From Zasmidium citrigriseum (lineage: Eukaryota; Ascomycota; Dothideomycetes; Mycosphaerellales; Mycosphaerellaceae), in NCBI GenBank assembly GCA_002786025.1, contig NHNW01000011.1, forward strand, positions 186,001-250,000: a stretch of 64,000 bases of DNA. The letters are read 5' to 3'. The translations under genes and the position numbers were made by a program. Numbering within the stretch: the stretch's first letter is position 1; each line of letters begins with the position of its first letter. Shown here piece after piece: positions 1 to 13,900 of this stretch. The notes under the pieces are model-generated. The model was not told the DNA's origin, made no database searches, and was given only the letters and a program-made list of their open reading frames with translations.

Positions 1-2141
1 ATGAGGTAGTCATCACCATCGTCGCCGTGCACCGTGGCATCGAACTCCGTATTACTGTAGCTAATCTTGAGGTCAGACGCTATATGGCCTTATTTCAACG
101 TCTCACTGCGGAATTCAGACATTGAGTGAATGTTCTCGACATCATGTTTCGTTCTCTTTCACGGCTTGCACTGCCTCCCACGCAACACTCGGAGACGGAC
201 CCAAGCAGCGACGTGTACGCATCGGTCGGCGCCCAGCTTTCCATGCTTGGGGCCCTGCATCGACTTCCATACGGATCCGCACACTGGACTTTCGGAGGCC
301 GCGGCCGGCAGACCACACCACGTACAGCAAAGCGTCGCATCAACTGCTTCTTTCTTGGCTAGAGTGGACTGCGGACTGCGGACTTGCGGCGTGCGTATGC
401 CGTAACTCCTCGCACCTTCTCGTGACATGACAACATGATGGACGAAGGACCAGACGGCTGCCTGGTACTTTCGTACACCGTATCCTGTATACGTACACGT
501 ATGCGAAATGGGCACGCGCGCCCACCAGTCCGGACGGACGAATCCCAAGGCCAAACCAAGATTTGGTCTTAGACACCAATCGATACACAGCCTCCCTGGA
601 ATTGCCAACCAAGACATGTACTTTCATCATTGATTTGACTGAGATTACGAATCTGAAGGGTCATGCACAAGACTCCAACACCACGCCAGGCATAAAATCG
701 TCGCAATCGCAACTTTAGCTAAAAGTCCGACGCAGAGTCCAGACTTACCAGGCTGCTGCCCGGCCAAGATGGACGAGGATGGGTGGTGTGGTGAACCTTC
801 TTCTCGCTGCACAAGTTCCGCACGTAGCAGCAGAGCATCGGTGTCGGACAGCAGGCATACTACGCCTTGATTCGTTCGCGTACCCAACGGCCCCCAAACG
901 AGGTTCACGAGGTTCCTCTGCTGCGGTGTCGCATGTCGCAAGTTTTGCCTGGGGAGCAACCAGAACAAACATTCAAAGAACCTGGACAGCTTTGTGTGCC
1001 GAATGTCCGTCCTTGGGTGGAGTATAAAAAACAAACGCTCCGATTCTACCGCTGCTCTCGTCCGGAGTTCTGCTACTACGTACGTGTCCTGTTTTTGATG
1101 GATGAGTTGAAAGGGAAGGAGCCTGGGAAATGTACCGACGATCCGGGCACGTATCGACATGTGAGGTTCCTTCCTCTTCCTCCTCACAGTTTCATCAATG
1201 AGGAGTCGCAGGATTTTGCGGTGCAGCAAGTAGGCTCTGAGTTTGCTTGACGTAGTGGTGGTAGTTTTCGGTAAGTCGTCGCACTCAACCTTTTTAGACA
1301 TCATCATCATTATCGACACCGTCTGTCGAGAAACGGCCGGTTCACCAGCAAACCCCAGGCAGGGCAGTATTTGCGCACGATAGCGGAAAAAAGCTTTCTG
1401 CTAGTGAAAGACAGGACAGACGACGAAGACATTTGGCCTGTGAGTCTGGAAAGGTTCGTCGCGGCTACTCTAGTCTCGCGGGTGGGCATGGGGTTTGGAC
1501 AAGGCCCATGGGATTGGGATTTGGGATCGCAAGGAAGAACACATGGGTCGCGGGTTGTGCTCTTTTCCGACATTCCGTCCGATGTCCAAAGCAAAGCATG
1601 ATGAAGCTTGCGGCAAGTTGTCATCTGCCGGTGGTTAGGGGAACATGTGTGCAAGCTTTGCTGTTCTTGTTGCTTTCGTGCGAGAGAGGATCTGTCACCA
1701 CGACTCACGATTATTGATCCTGCAGAGTGCAGATGTGTAATTGTGTGACCGAGCAGAGTGGCTTGCTTTGCTTGCGTCTTTTTTTGACTTCCCGGTGGGT
1801 GGTGGTTTGAGGGAAGGAACGAACCGTCTGCCAAACGGGGGCTTTTTTTCAACATTCACTCGTTTGGGAAGTAGGTCTGCGAGTGGCTTTAACAAAGCAA
1901 GTCACCGTTGCGGCATCAAACGCTTTGCTTGCATCGCACGGTTCGGTTTCGGTCTATCTGGGGTATCTCTATATCACATGTCGAAAAAGGGAGAGCGCTT
2001 TTCAGCAGCCCTCCTTCACATCCAAGTACTCCTTCCTTCCATTTTAGCCTCCGCCCTTAAAACGCCAAACACTGCAAAGGAAGAAAGATGCGCCAGTTAT
2101 TAAGTCTCCATCACCAGGTGGTGGAGATTGATCAGAAAGGA
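1..2141. other. Gene-poor intergenic stretch
   Basis: I see no gene here that I can defend. Several overlapping open frames of 60-224 codons occur on both strands. The longest is 224 codons on the minus strand at 645-1319. None has a recognisable domain, a protein-like composition or a consistent intron pattern, and they overlap one another freely, as random ORFs do in GC-balanced DNA. Pyrimidine-rich stretches near 1,160-1,190 and 2,020-2,060 could belong to a promoter or UTR. CpA and TpG are present at normal levels, so this stretch has not been hit by RIP. The right end is the 3' flank of the F-box gene. Confidence 0.5.
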
Positions 2142-3731
2142 TCACAAATCCTTCAGCAGCCACGTTCGGGTCGTCTCAACCGTGGCAGCGCTGATGGAGC
2201 AAGTGCTCTCGTCGACACGGCTGAATTTCATGTCGGTGATGTCACCCTGCAAGGTACTCAAACAGAGGGGCACTCGCGGGACGGTGTATCGATGAGCAGT
2301 CGACGAAGTAGGTGGTCGCTCAGCTTCCTTCTTTTGGCTCTCTTCCAGCTTGTCGAGGAAGCTAGCCAGGGTTGCCCATCTGTCCTTTCGTTCAGCCTCG
2401 TGCTTCGCCAGGGCTGCACGAAGCTCTTGCTCGCTTGGGATGCGGTAGATGAAGAGCTGCGTCAGAGGGGCTGGGCGGATTCTCTTCTTGTCGCGCTCTG
2501 CGAGCGCCAGGAAGTTGCCATCGGCGCTGCGGGCGAATCGAGGGTGGTGCTCGTGAGCGCTCGGCATGTTCTCCCACAGGCCAATGCCACCTTCGGATAG
2601 CGCTTCCAGAGTGAAGTCCCAGCTGCTCAGGAAGCTCTCGAGTCGTGCTAGTACCGTTACATTGGCGGATTCGGCAGCAAGGCTGGCGGTGTTGTGTGGC
2701 ACGCTGGCCTTGACATGCGCCAGGATGTAGTAACTGCTCTCTCCACCTCCGTGTCTTTGTGCTGCGAACAGAAAGCCATCCTCAAGGGGCTCCAAAAGCT
2801 GCAACCCAGAGACACGAGCCATTTGATCAGCCTCATTCGAGCGTGGCGCGATCGACAGTAAAGACGAATCCAGGAAGGTATGCTTCAGTCCTGCCTTGCT
2901 CTTCCAATGCTCCAATGTCGCCTTCTGGCCTTTCTTCTCCAGGCTGGGAGGTGTTCCCAGATACAGTACTGCGCCCTTCCCACTCAGTCTCACTCGTAGA
3001 ACATGGTCGTCCTGTTCGAAATCGAGTCCACAGATGTAGTGACCTGTTGCGCTGGATACATATTCGTTTACTGTAAAGCTGTCCGGATCTGCCAACAGGT
3101 CGTAGATCTGGATCGTACGCTCTTGTGCGATTGCGAGCATACTTCCATCCGAAGAAAGAGCAAGCTCGTTGTATGTGCTGGGCTTGATTTGGAGCCAAGG
3201 TCCGTTCCCCACTGTCTCCTTCAAATCGTTCAATGGTCGCTGGGCAATGCATTCTGGCTCTTTCCCCGAAGTGTCGAACAATGCTATCATGCGGTCGTTC
3301 AAGGTCACAGTCTTGTTGCCATTGCTCGTTGCTGTGACTCTTGGTGTGATGGGAAAGCCCATGTTCGAGGCTCGTGTCAGGCATCCTGGCTGGTCGAACG
3401 CTCGATCTGTTTGAACACCCAGCATGAGTGATCGCGAGGCTTCATCGAAGAGGCTCTCGAGCTCGGCTGGATTCGACGTTGCCGCATCAACTGGTGGGAG
3501 GATAGGCAGCCTTCTCAGCTGCTTCGCCAATGGTACCGCATCGGTGGAGGCATAGTGCCAGTACTTGCACACCTTTCGTGCCGCGTAGAAGGATTTCGTG
3601 TCGAGATAGGAGAAGACCTGCTGTTGCAGCTCAAGAGGTAAGGCGGTGGCAGCCATTGAGGTCTGCCTCGTGCTAACGCGCTTCAAATCGCAAGACATCG
3701 TGTCGGAGTAGTAATAAGTAGACCCAGCCAA
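2142..3731 (-). CDS. F-box protein with a propeller-like C-terminal region
   Basis: Intronless 529-codon reading frame. An F-box lies at about residues 30-66, beginning LPLELQQQVFSYLD and followed by the typical pattern of a lysine/cysteine and a tryptophan (KVCKYWHYAS). F-box proteins bind Skp1 and recruit substrates to SCF ubiquitin ligases. The rest has WD-like strands such as ELALSSDGSMLAIA and FARSADGNFLALAE, which suggest a degenerate beta-propeller as the substrate-binding part, with a lysine/glutamate-rich helix near residues 430-470. The start is uncertain: Met1, Met12 and Met26 are all in frame, and Met26 (3654-3656) sits directly before the F-box. The substrate cannot be told from sequence. 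The F-box assignment is fairly firm and the propeller is inferred. The next gene upstream, the GH13 glucosidase, also reads on the minus strand. Confidence 0.8.
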   Translation of the reverse strand: MAGSTYYYSDTMSCDLKRVSTRQTSMAATALPLELQQQVFSYLDTKSFYAARKVCKYWHYASTDAVPLAKQLRRLPILPPVDAATSNPAELESLFDEASRSLMLGVQTDRAFDQPGCLTRASNMGFPITPRVTATSNGNKTVTLNDRMIALFDTSGKEPECIAQRPLNDLKETVGNGPWLQIKPSTYNELALSSDGSMLAIAQERTIQIYDLLADPDSFTVNEYVSSATGHYICGLDFEQDDHVLRVRLSGKGAVLYLGTPPSLEKKGQKATLEHWKSKAGLKHTFLDSSLLSIAPRSNEADQMARVSGLQLLEPLEDGFLFAAQRHGGGESSYYILAHVKASVPHNTASLAAESANVTVLARLESFLSSWDFTLEALSEGGIGLWENMPSAHEHHPRFARSADGNFLALAERDKKRIRPAPLTQLFIYRIPSEQELRAALAKHEAERKDRWATLASFLDKLEESQKKEAERPPTSSTAHRYTVPRVPLCLSTLQGDITDMKFSRVDESTCSISAATVETTRTWLLKDL

Positions 3732-5047
3732 GGGCGGTGAGAGAGAGGGTCAAGTCGCACAGCGCAAAAGTGGAAACAAGGAACTCACCCAACACCCGCG
3801 CCTGAGTAGCGGCGCGCAGTCGGTATATACACAGGCGCGACTCACGCCGCCGGCGCTCGCAAGGCTATGATTCATCAGCCGGAGGAGGGATGAGATTACA
3901 CGAAACGTTGAGAGGGAGGCCATCAGGGTGTGTCGCCGGACCGAACATGTGAAGGGCCAGCGCGAGAAAGAATAGCAGCACCACCAGATCCATGGCCAGA
4001 GATCTCAGACCGCCAGCCGACCCCAGAAAGGCCGTCCAGCAAATAGAAGCCAAGAACTCCAGTCGTGGGTGGGTTTCAATCGGGAGACACTCGCTGGGAT
4101 ATCCACAATTCTGCTGTTTTCTTTGAAAAAAAGTTGGGTCCTCGGGGCGTTGATAACGGGATATGACCTCAGCTCACCAAGGCGCTAGAAGACGGCAGGA
4201 ACCCAGTTGTGCGCCCCTGTCAATCGCAGTGCCCTGCTTCAGCCGTTTGAAGAAGGGCACAATGGCCGAGACAGATGAGAGACCACTCTATCTGGCGACC
4301 GTAAAATAGGTGTCGTGCTAGACAAATCCACTCCGGTCGTACGATGGAGCCATGAGTTGTTTGAGTGTCCCATTCTGGCGTTCTTCGGCAAGCAATTCCG
4401 TTGAAGATAAGAGATCATCAAACAGGAGGGCCATGCGGCTCAAACGGCCCGCGCGAGAATCCCACGTGAAAACACCGACCAATGACTTCATTGCCGCAAC
4501 AGACTTCCGGGCAATGAAGTGTGATATCGCTGTCCGGATCGCAACATTTGGTTAACGTTGCGGTGCCAGCGATAGTACAATAGCAACGCGACTTACAGCT
4601 CAATATCTTCCAACCCATGCATTTGCCATAGCTGGTAAGCTTGAGTCGGAGGGAATTCGAGACCGACTTTCTCTTGGACTTGTTGTTAGGTAGGGAACAT
4701 GGAAGTAGTGAAGCTGCCATTCAATCGTGCCATAGGCGCCAACGTAGGGCACCGACAACCATCGGCCGAAAGATGCTGACCCACGGTCATTGTGAAAGCC
4801 AGTATAAAGCATCTATAGCTGCGTTTCATCGATGTTTCGGCATGAATGCTGACCGGTGACAAGGCGCCCTTGGAACAGCATCGCTATGTTCTGCCCTCCG
4901 CACATCCGCAGAATGGGTGACCTAGTCGCCATGCTTCGGATTCGGAGATGATATATCGTTCGATTTGTAAGGCGACACACGTGTTCGACCAGCCCTCAAG
5001 GTCGAAGGTCCTGTGAACTGCCATGCCAATCGATTCCATATACGAAA
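3732..5047. other. Intergenic stretch; one doubtful 62-codon ORF
   Basis: This separates the F-box gene from the 3' end of the glucosidase gene. A 62-codon minus-strand ORF at 3865-4053 encodes a hydrophobic segment (LVVLLFFLALALHMF) and could be a small membrane peptide, but nothing else supports it. The other ORFs (4239-5081) overlap in several frames and look random. The first 150 bases upstream of the F-box ORF are the likely promoter and 5' UTR of that gene. No RNA gene or repeat was recognised. Confidence 0.4.
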
Positions 5048-8158
<3,111 letters not shown>

Positions 8159-9410
8159 ATGGCCACCAACGACTCCAACGATCCCGTCCTCAGATCCATC
8201 AACGAGACCAAGGCAAACTATGTTCGTCTGGGCAAGAGTGGGCTTCGCGTCTCGGTGCCCGTATTTGGTTGCATGAGCTTTGGTCACAAGGATTGGGCAG
8301 ACTGGGTGATAGAAGAGAAGGAAGCTCTTCCACTCTTGAAAGCAGCGTACGACAAAGGCCTGAACACATGGGACACAGCGAACGTCTATTCCAACGGCGT
8401 GTCTGAAGAGATCATCGCCAAGGTGCGTTACCTTTGATCCCAGAGCAAGTTCTTGCCGTGCTGACGTTTCCAAGGCTATCAAGCAATACAACATCCCCCG
8501 CGAGAAGGTCGTAATCCTCACCAAATGTTACGGTTACGTGGGAGAAGAGCCAGGAACACGAGGCATCATGTACGGTCAGAAGATCGCAGAGAGCAAGGAA
8601 TACGTAAACCGCGGAGGACTGTCGAGAAGAGCCATCCACGATGCGGTCGACAAGAGCTTGAAGCGCCTGGGAACAGATTACATCGACCTGCTGCAGATCC
8701 ATCGATTCGATCCACATACACCCATCGAAGAGACTATGGAGGCACTCCAGGATCTTGTGAAGTCGGGCAAGGTAGGCAGGAATGATCCTTCCTTGAGAGA
8801 AATTATACTCACTGGCGGTTATTTCAGGTCCTCTACATCGGCGCCTCAAGCATGTGGGCCTACCAATTCGCCATGATGCAGTTCTGCGCTGAGAAGAACG
8901 GCTGGACCAAGTTCGTCAGCATGCAGAACCACTACAACCTCCTCTACCGCGAAGAAGAGCGTGAGATGAACAAGTTCTGCCACGAGACCGGCGTGGGCTT
9001 GATCCCGTGGGCTCCTCTATGTCGGGGTCATTTGGCGAGACCACCGTCCGACTATGGCAGCACTTTACGTTCCGCGGGTGAGCAGAAGAAGGCAATGTTC
9101 ACCACCGGCACGTCAGAGAGTGACCAAGTCATCATCAAGAGGGTGCAAGAGCTGGCTGAGAAGAAGGGATGGAAGATGAGCCATGTTGCGCTGGCGTGGA
9201 TCAACAAGAGGATTTCGAGCCCGATCATTGGGTTCAGTAGTGTGGCGAGGTAAGTGATCAAGTCTCTAAACATGATCAGAGCAGAAGCTAACATTACTCG
9301 TTAACAGAATGGACGAGGCGCTGGACGCAAGAGGGAAAGAGTTGACCGAGGAGGAAGAAAAGTACCTCGAGGAACCCTATGTCACCAGAGCCATCCAGGG
9401 ACACAGCTAG
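8159..9410 (+). CDS. Aldo/keto reductase
   Basis: Four exons: 8159-8422, 8475-8771, 8828-9249 and 9308-9410, with introns of 52, 56 and 58 bp. The total is 1086 nt, giving 361 residues. The aldo/keto reductase catalytic tetrad is visible: Asp72 and Tyr77 in [10 protein letters not shown], Lys105 in LTKCYG and His164 in LLQIHRFDP. The YIGASSMWA strand and the C-terminal [17 protein letters not shown] segment fit the NADPH-binding half of the (beta/alpha)8 barrel. Family members reduce carbonyls with NADPH. The substrate is not predictable, although the closest-looking group includes fungal versiconal-hemiacetal-acetate-reductase-like enzymes. The start is the ATG nearest the conserved [12 protein letters not shown] strand, and an in-frame upstream extension looks like UTR. 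No signal peptide is present, so a cytosolic location is likely. The gene converges with the cysteine-rich gene downstream. Confidence 0.9.
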
Positions 9411-9558
9411 ATCCTGTAGGCTCTGCATTGACGTGAACTACATCTTTTGTCCAAACGCCATTTCCCCAATGCATGCTCGCTCGTTACCGATTCGTCTCTT
9501 TCTGTACAGTCGTTCATTACATGTCCCGTCTCGTCCTGTGTGTTCCGTATCTCCTTTG

Positions 9559-10276
9559 TTACATTGGCAGATATTCCAAGGCCCGTATGATCAATTTGAT
9601 GATGCCCGGCTGCGTAAGCTCGTTAGTCACAAGCGTATACTGAGTGTGGATGCGTTCGTGTACTCACAATTTCTGCCCTCCTAATGCCAGCTCCTGGCGT
9701 AGCCACCGTGCTTGTGCCATCGACGATGAAGCCATTGCCAGTTGTGCCACCGTCATCTGTTGCAATCGTTCCCTGCGATGTTGCCATCACCAATCCATTA
9801 TTCGATGTTGTTGGCCCGCTGCTGTAGTAGCTGAAGCTGGTTGTCGTCGCGCTGGCCGTTGCATATCCTCCATTGTCTGAAGTGCCCGTCGCAACTCCAC
9901 CTCCTCCAACCACAGCCCCATTGCTCGCATCAATCGTGCCCTCCGTGATGATTCCTGAAATGGTTCCAGTGCATGCAGCTCCAGACGGACAGCAAGCCAC
10001 TGCACCAGCGTAGTCTGCAGAGCAAACTGCGCCGCTCATACAGCACAGCTGTGCTGCTCCAAGGTTCGCGCACGAATCGAAGCCATCGGGGCAGGTGTTG
10101 CTGTACTGACGCTTGAGGAGGTCATGTGCGGTGCCATTCTGGAGATTCTGAGGGATGTAGTCTTGCAGGACGTTCGGTAGGGCGGAGAGGAAAGGCTGGA
10201 GGTCTGGTAGCTGCAGTGAGGTCGCTACACTGACGAGCAGACTCGCGGGGAGGAGCTGGAATGCGGAGCGGCGCAT
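9559..10276 (-). CDS. Secreted eight-cysteine protein, possibly surface-anchored
   Basis: Two exons, 10276-9668 and 9609-9559, with a 58-bp intron (GTGAGT donor, GACTAAC branch motif, CGCAG acceptor), giving 219 residues. The first 20 residues form a signal peptide. A Lys-Arg pair at 55-56 is a likely Kex2 cleavage site. Eight cysteines follow at 62, 69, 78, 79, 85, 95, 96 and 102 (order C-C-CC-C-CC-C), including the ACCPSGAACTG stretch common in a Pezizomycotina secreted/GPI-linked family. The rest is rich in Gly, Ser and Thr, with a short hydrophobic C-terminus in the spliced form. Without the intron the frame would run to 9623 with a polar tail, which is less likely. Function is unknown: cell-wall protein or effector-like secreted protein are both possible. 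The in-frame Met 39 codons upstream is rejected because it would bury the signal peptide. Confidence 0.75.
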
Positions 10277-10981
10277 GGCTGTCGTGGAATGAATGCGGCG
10301 TTTGATCGTTGTTGCTATCGATGGAAGCGATTGTCTGTCGCAGGCGATCAGTGATGGACTTGACGATTCATCAGTCAGGAGAAGCCGTACCAATGTTCAA
10401 TCAATTCATGCAATCGTCAATCATGTCCTCATTGCCTCGTTCAATCCGTGGTAGCAGTTCACCGACAGACGCACATGCGATGGTCCCCGCAGTGGAACCC
10501 AATCAGGCAGGATGTTTTGTGGAGGCGCCATGGCAACGGCACGTGACTGGGGACCCCTGTCTTTAGATGAACGCTCGACCTCACCTGCTGTCTGACATCT
10601 CTCTTCCTTCTCAACATCCACATCGACGTCGCTCAATTCTGCAATCGTGACTGCTCGCAATGGCAGAATCACGACACAGCCATCGTCTACACCTACCGCT
10701 AGATCACCCAGGCCTCACCCTTTCCTCCATCGAGCGGCCACTGCAAGAAAGAACCACCTCCAGCATGGACGTTACGGTCTGCAATGTTTACCGCCCCATC
10801 TCCTTGCCTGCATCTTTCCCCTCCTCTCCCACATCTCAGATCTGCTCTCCCACCAACCCATCACCGCTACGCACGGCCAGCAGCTGTACTCAACGTTTGC
10901 AGCTCTGCACAGCATCTTCCCCCTTTCTTGCATTTGACTTTTTGAACGAAACGATACACGACTTGAGGAGACGCCATCGTC
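10277..10981. promoter_or_regulatory. Divergent intergenic region, pyrimidine-rich before the 10982 gene
   Basis: This lies between the cysteine-rich gene (minus) and the large surface-protein gene (plus) and must carry both promoters. The segment from about 10,690 to 10,970 is rich in C and T, with many CTCC/TCCC runs, typical of fungal core promoters and 5' UTRs. Several ORFs of 80-150 codons overlap here in multiple frames and show no protein character. No gene is called. Confidence 0.4.
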
Positions 10982-13900
10982 ATGCGGATCTCCAGGTGGC
11001 TCCTTGCAGCCAGCCTTGGAGTTGGCGTGCTCGCCCATGCGGACGACGACACCGAGCAGCAGGACTCCATTTCAGCCGATTTCGATGGCGATGGACTGAT
11101 TCCTGGCTTCCCTGATCCTTTCGACGAGGACGAACCTGATGATTCTTGCGACGACTGTCGCTTGAAACACCCTTTCCATCTATGGAAATGTGATAACAAG
11201 TGCCACTCTCATGCAGCAAACGTCGACATTGAGCAGCGCGACTCGATTTCCGACGAAGAACAGGACATCGAAGCGATCATCCCATTCCTCCACCACTGGT
11301 CTCACTGGCCTTTCCATCACGACTCCCCAAAGCCTGAGGACCTCGTTTCGAACATTCCCGCGTATGTCAGTCCTGGTTGGAAGACGAGCTCGAAGACTCA
11401 CACTCACGGTCACCGCTGGAAGTGGACATATACTGTCACCGCCACCAAGCCCACCGAATTCATTCTCACGTACCATGATCATCACGGCCATACCACAGTA
11501 CAGTCCGGCGAATACAGCCCAGATCAACGACCGCGAGTCACAATGTTTGCAACGAGAAACGCGCTTGACGTGATGGAGGAAGCCATCATCGACGACATTG
11601 TTGCCGATTCCGGCGTAGCCGCTAGAGAGGCCACTCAAGGACATACACAAGCGGTCCCGATCACTTTTGGAGGTCTCCCAGAGGACCTGACAGCAGGCCA
11701 GGTCATAAGGACCTCGATGAGATTCCGCGGTCACCAAGCTGTTATAACCGGGACTGCCATCAATCCAACCAGCTTCGTTGGTACTGCGAAGGTCCAAGGA
11801 AAGAACATACCGTTCAACATCGAGGCGGACACATCGGCAACGCCCCCAGTGGGTGTCATTACCGCGGTGGTCGACGGTAAAACTTCCAGCACGACCCTGA
11901 CCTATCCCACGGACGCTGTCCTCACGACCCCGGCTGCCGTCAACGAACCCCAACTGGCAGCGAGAGATTCACTCAAGACTCCAGACACCAACGCGAGGGC
12001 GCCCATCATCAGCGGCACTCTCAGTGGGACTTCCTTTAAACTCACGATTACGGATACCGACCCTCCTGCCCTCACAGGACTGATGATGTCTGGCAAGTAC
12101 ACGTACCAGGTTCACGGAATGATTGTCACTACGGAACTACCTCCAGTCATGGAGGCGACCCTTGTTGGGCACGGTCGAACCACCACAGTAACCGAAACAA
12201 TTCCCACGGACGTTGACTTACCCTCCGAAACCGCTGCCCCGGTCGCCAAACGCTTTTACGAGGCACTGCCAGCCCGCGTCACACCAGGCCAGACATACAC
12301 CCACACCGCTGTCCAGAAAGGCGTAACGACCACAGCCACCATCAAAGTCACTGCGACCAAGCCGCACACCGGCTTCGCCATCACGATGCACAACGGTACA
12401 GTCACGCGAACATGCATGGCCTACATCAACAAGACAGCAACTCCGCCCGTCATCGTGCAAACCGTCACTGGTGGTGGCTTGTCGTTTGTTCAGACCGACA
12501 CCTGGAGTCCAGAGAAAGCCCACGCATACTTGCCGCATGCGACTCCGGCAGCCAGTCGATCAACGCATGAGAGGTCACATGCCCCTACCGATGCCAAATC
12601 TGCGGCGCCTACTCTTCACACTTCGAATGGCACCAAGACTGCGCATCGAAGCACTGTCGTGAAGACCCACATCATGACGACAACAATCCAGGCAGTAGAT
12701 ACTACTACCGTTGTCAGGACTCTACCGCCGGAACCCTGCACCACCAGCGAAGCATCCTTGGAAGACTGGACAGTAACGATACACAGACAATCCTGCGGCG
12801 GACCCTTCCTGCTGCCGTCAGCATCGCCCAAGGCCATGCTTCACTCGTACAATGGCGTCGCCGCCAAGCTCGTCGAGAATCTGAAGATGTACCAGGACGA
12901 TGCAGACATGATTATGCTGCTGCCGTTGTCCATGGAGGATCTCAAACATGATTATCACCATCTCGGCTGGACATACATCGAGACGCTTGCTCGTCAGATG
13001 CAGCGTATTCGTAAGGACCTGGACGAGAACATGGCTGCCGCAGTGGTGATCATTTGGATGCAGCGCCAGACAGGCTCTTCAGATTCTTGTCCCTGCGATG
13101 GTCGAGGACGAAGATTGCCCGGTTTCATTCGACCAGCTGTGACGACAAAGTATGTTGCTCGCTTTGGCCCTGACGACTCGACCACAATCACACCTCCCAC
13201 CACAATCTTCAGAGACGACAAGACAATTCCGTTCGTACTGACGTCGACTGAGGCTCACGGCACCCATCGAAAACACCATTCAAGCCACAGCCATTTTGCC
13301 TCCGATGATGCCGACCTTATCACCGCGATGGGACCGATGCAGACGATGGTAGTTGTCCTTGACAATCATCGAGAGGTCTCACACTTCCCAAGAAACAAAA
13401 AGGAGCACTTGTCCCATCATCGCTGCGGAAAGGACTCCAAATTCAAGGGCAACAAGAAAGAATGCAAGATCCAGGAATGCATGTGGAAGTTTCTGGAGCC
13501 CATCAACATCACCACTGCGATGCCGGCCATGATGACTGACGAGTATGGTCATGCCTTCTTCGACTACTTCACCCACACTACCTTCATCAGCGGTCGACCA
13601 CATTGGGGCACATCCACAAACACCGGCGTCTACTACCCGATGGGTTACAATACGACTTACTCGAATGGATGTCAAAACAAAACCGCCTTTCGAGAGCAAC
13701 CCGCAACAAGCACGTCCAAGAAGGCTTTCGCACAGTCCGTACTCAGCCGTGCTCGACAAAGCCCAGTAGAAGGTGATCCTAAATGCTGGAACAGGAAGAC
13801 GTGCTACAACATCTGCAGCCATCCGCAAAAGGGCTTCTGGCACTCGAAGACATTCAAGGTCATCTTGGCTGTTCTCGCCGGCCTCTTCCTTCTTACTGTG

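Noticed and set aside
645..1319. 224-codon minus-strand ORF
   Set aside because: No domain, odd composition (Met/Lys/Thr runs at the N-terminus), overlaps other open frames and has no intron or promoter context; most likely chance.
9668..10276. Hydrophobin
   Set aside because: It has eight cysteines but in the order C-C-CC-C-CC-C, not the hydrophobin order C-CC-C-C-CC-C, and the chain is too long and Ser/Thr-rich.
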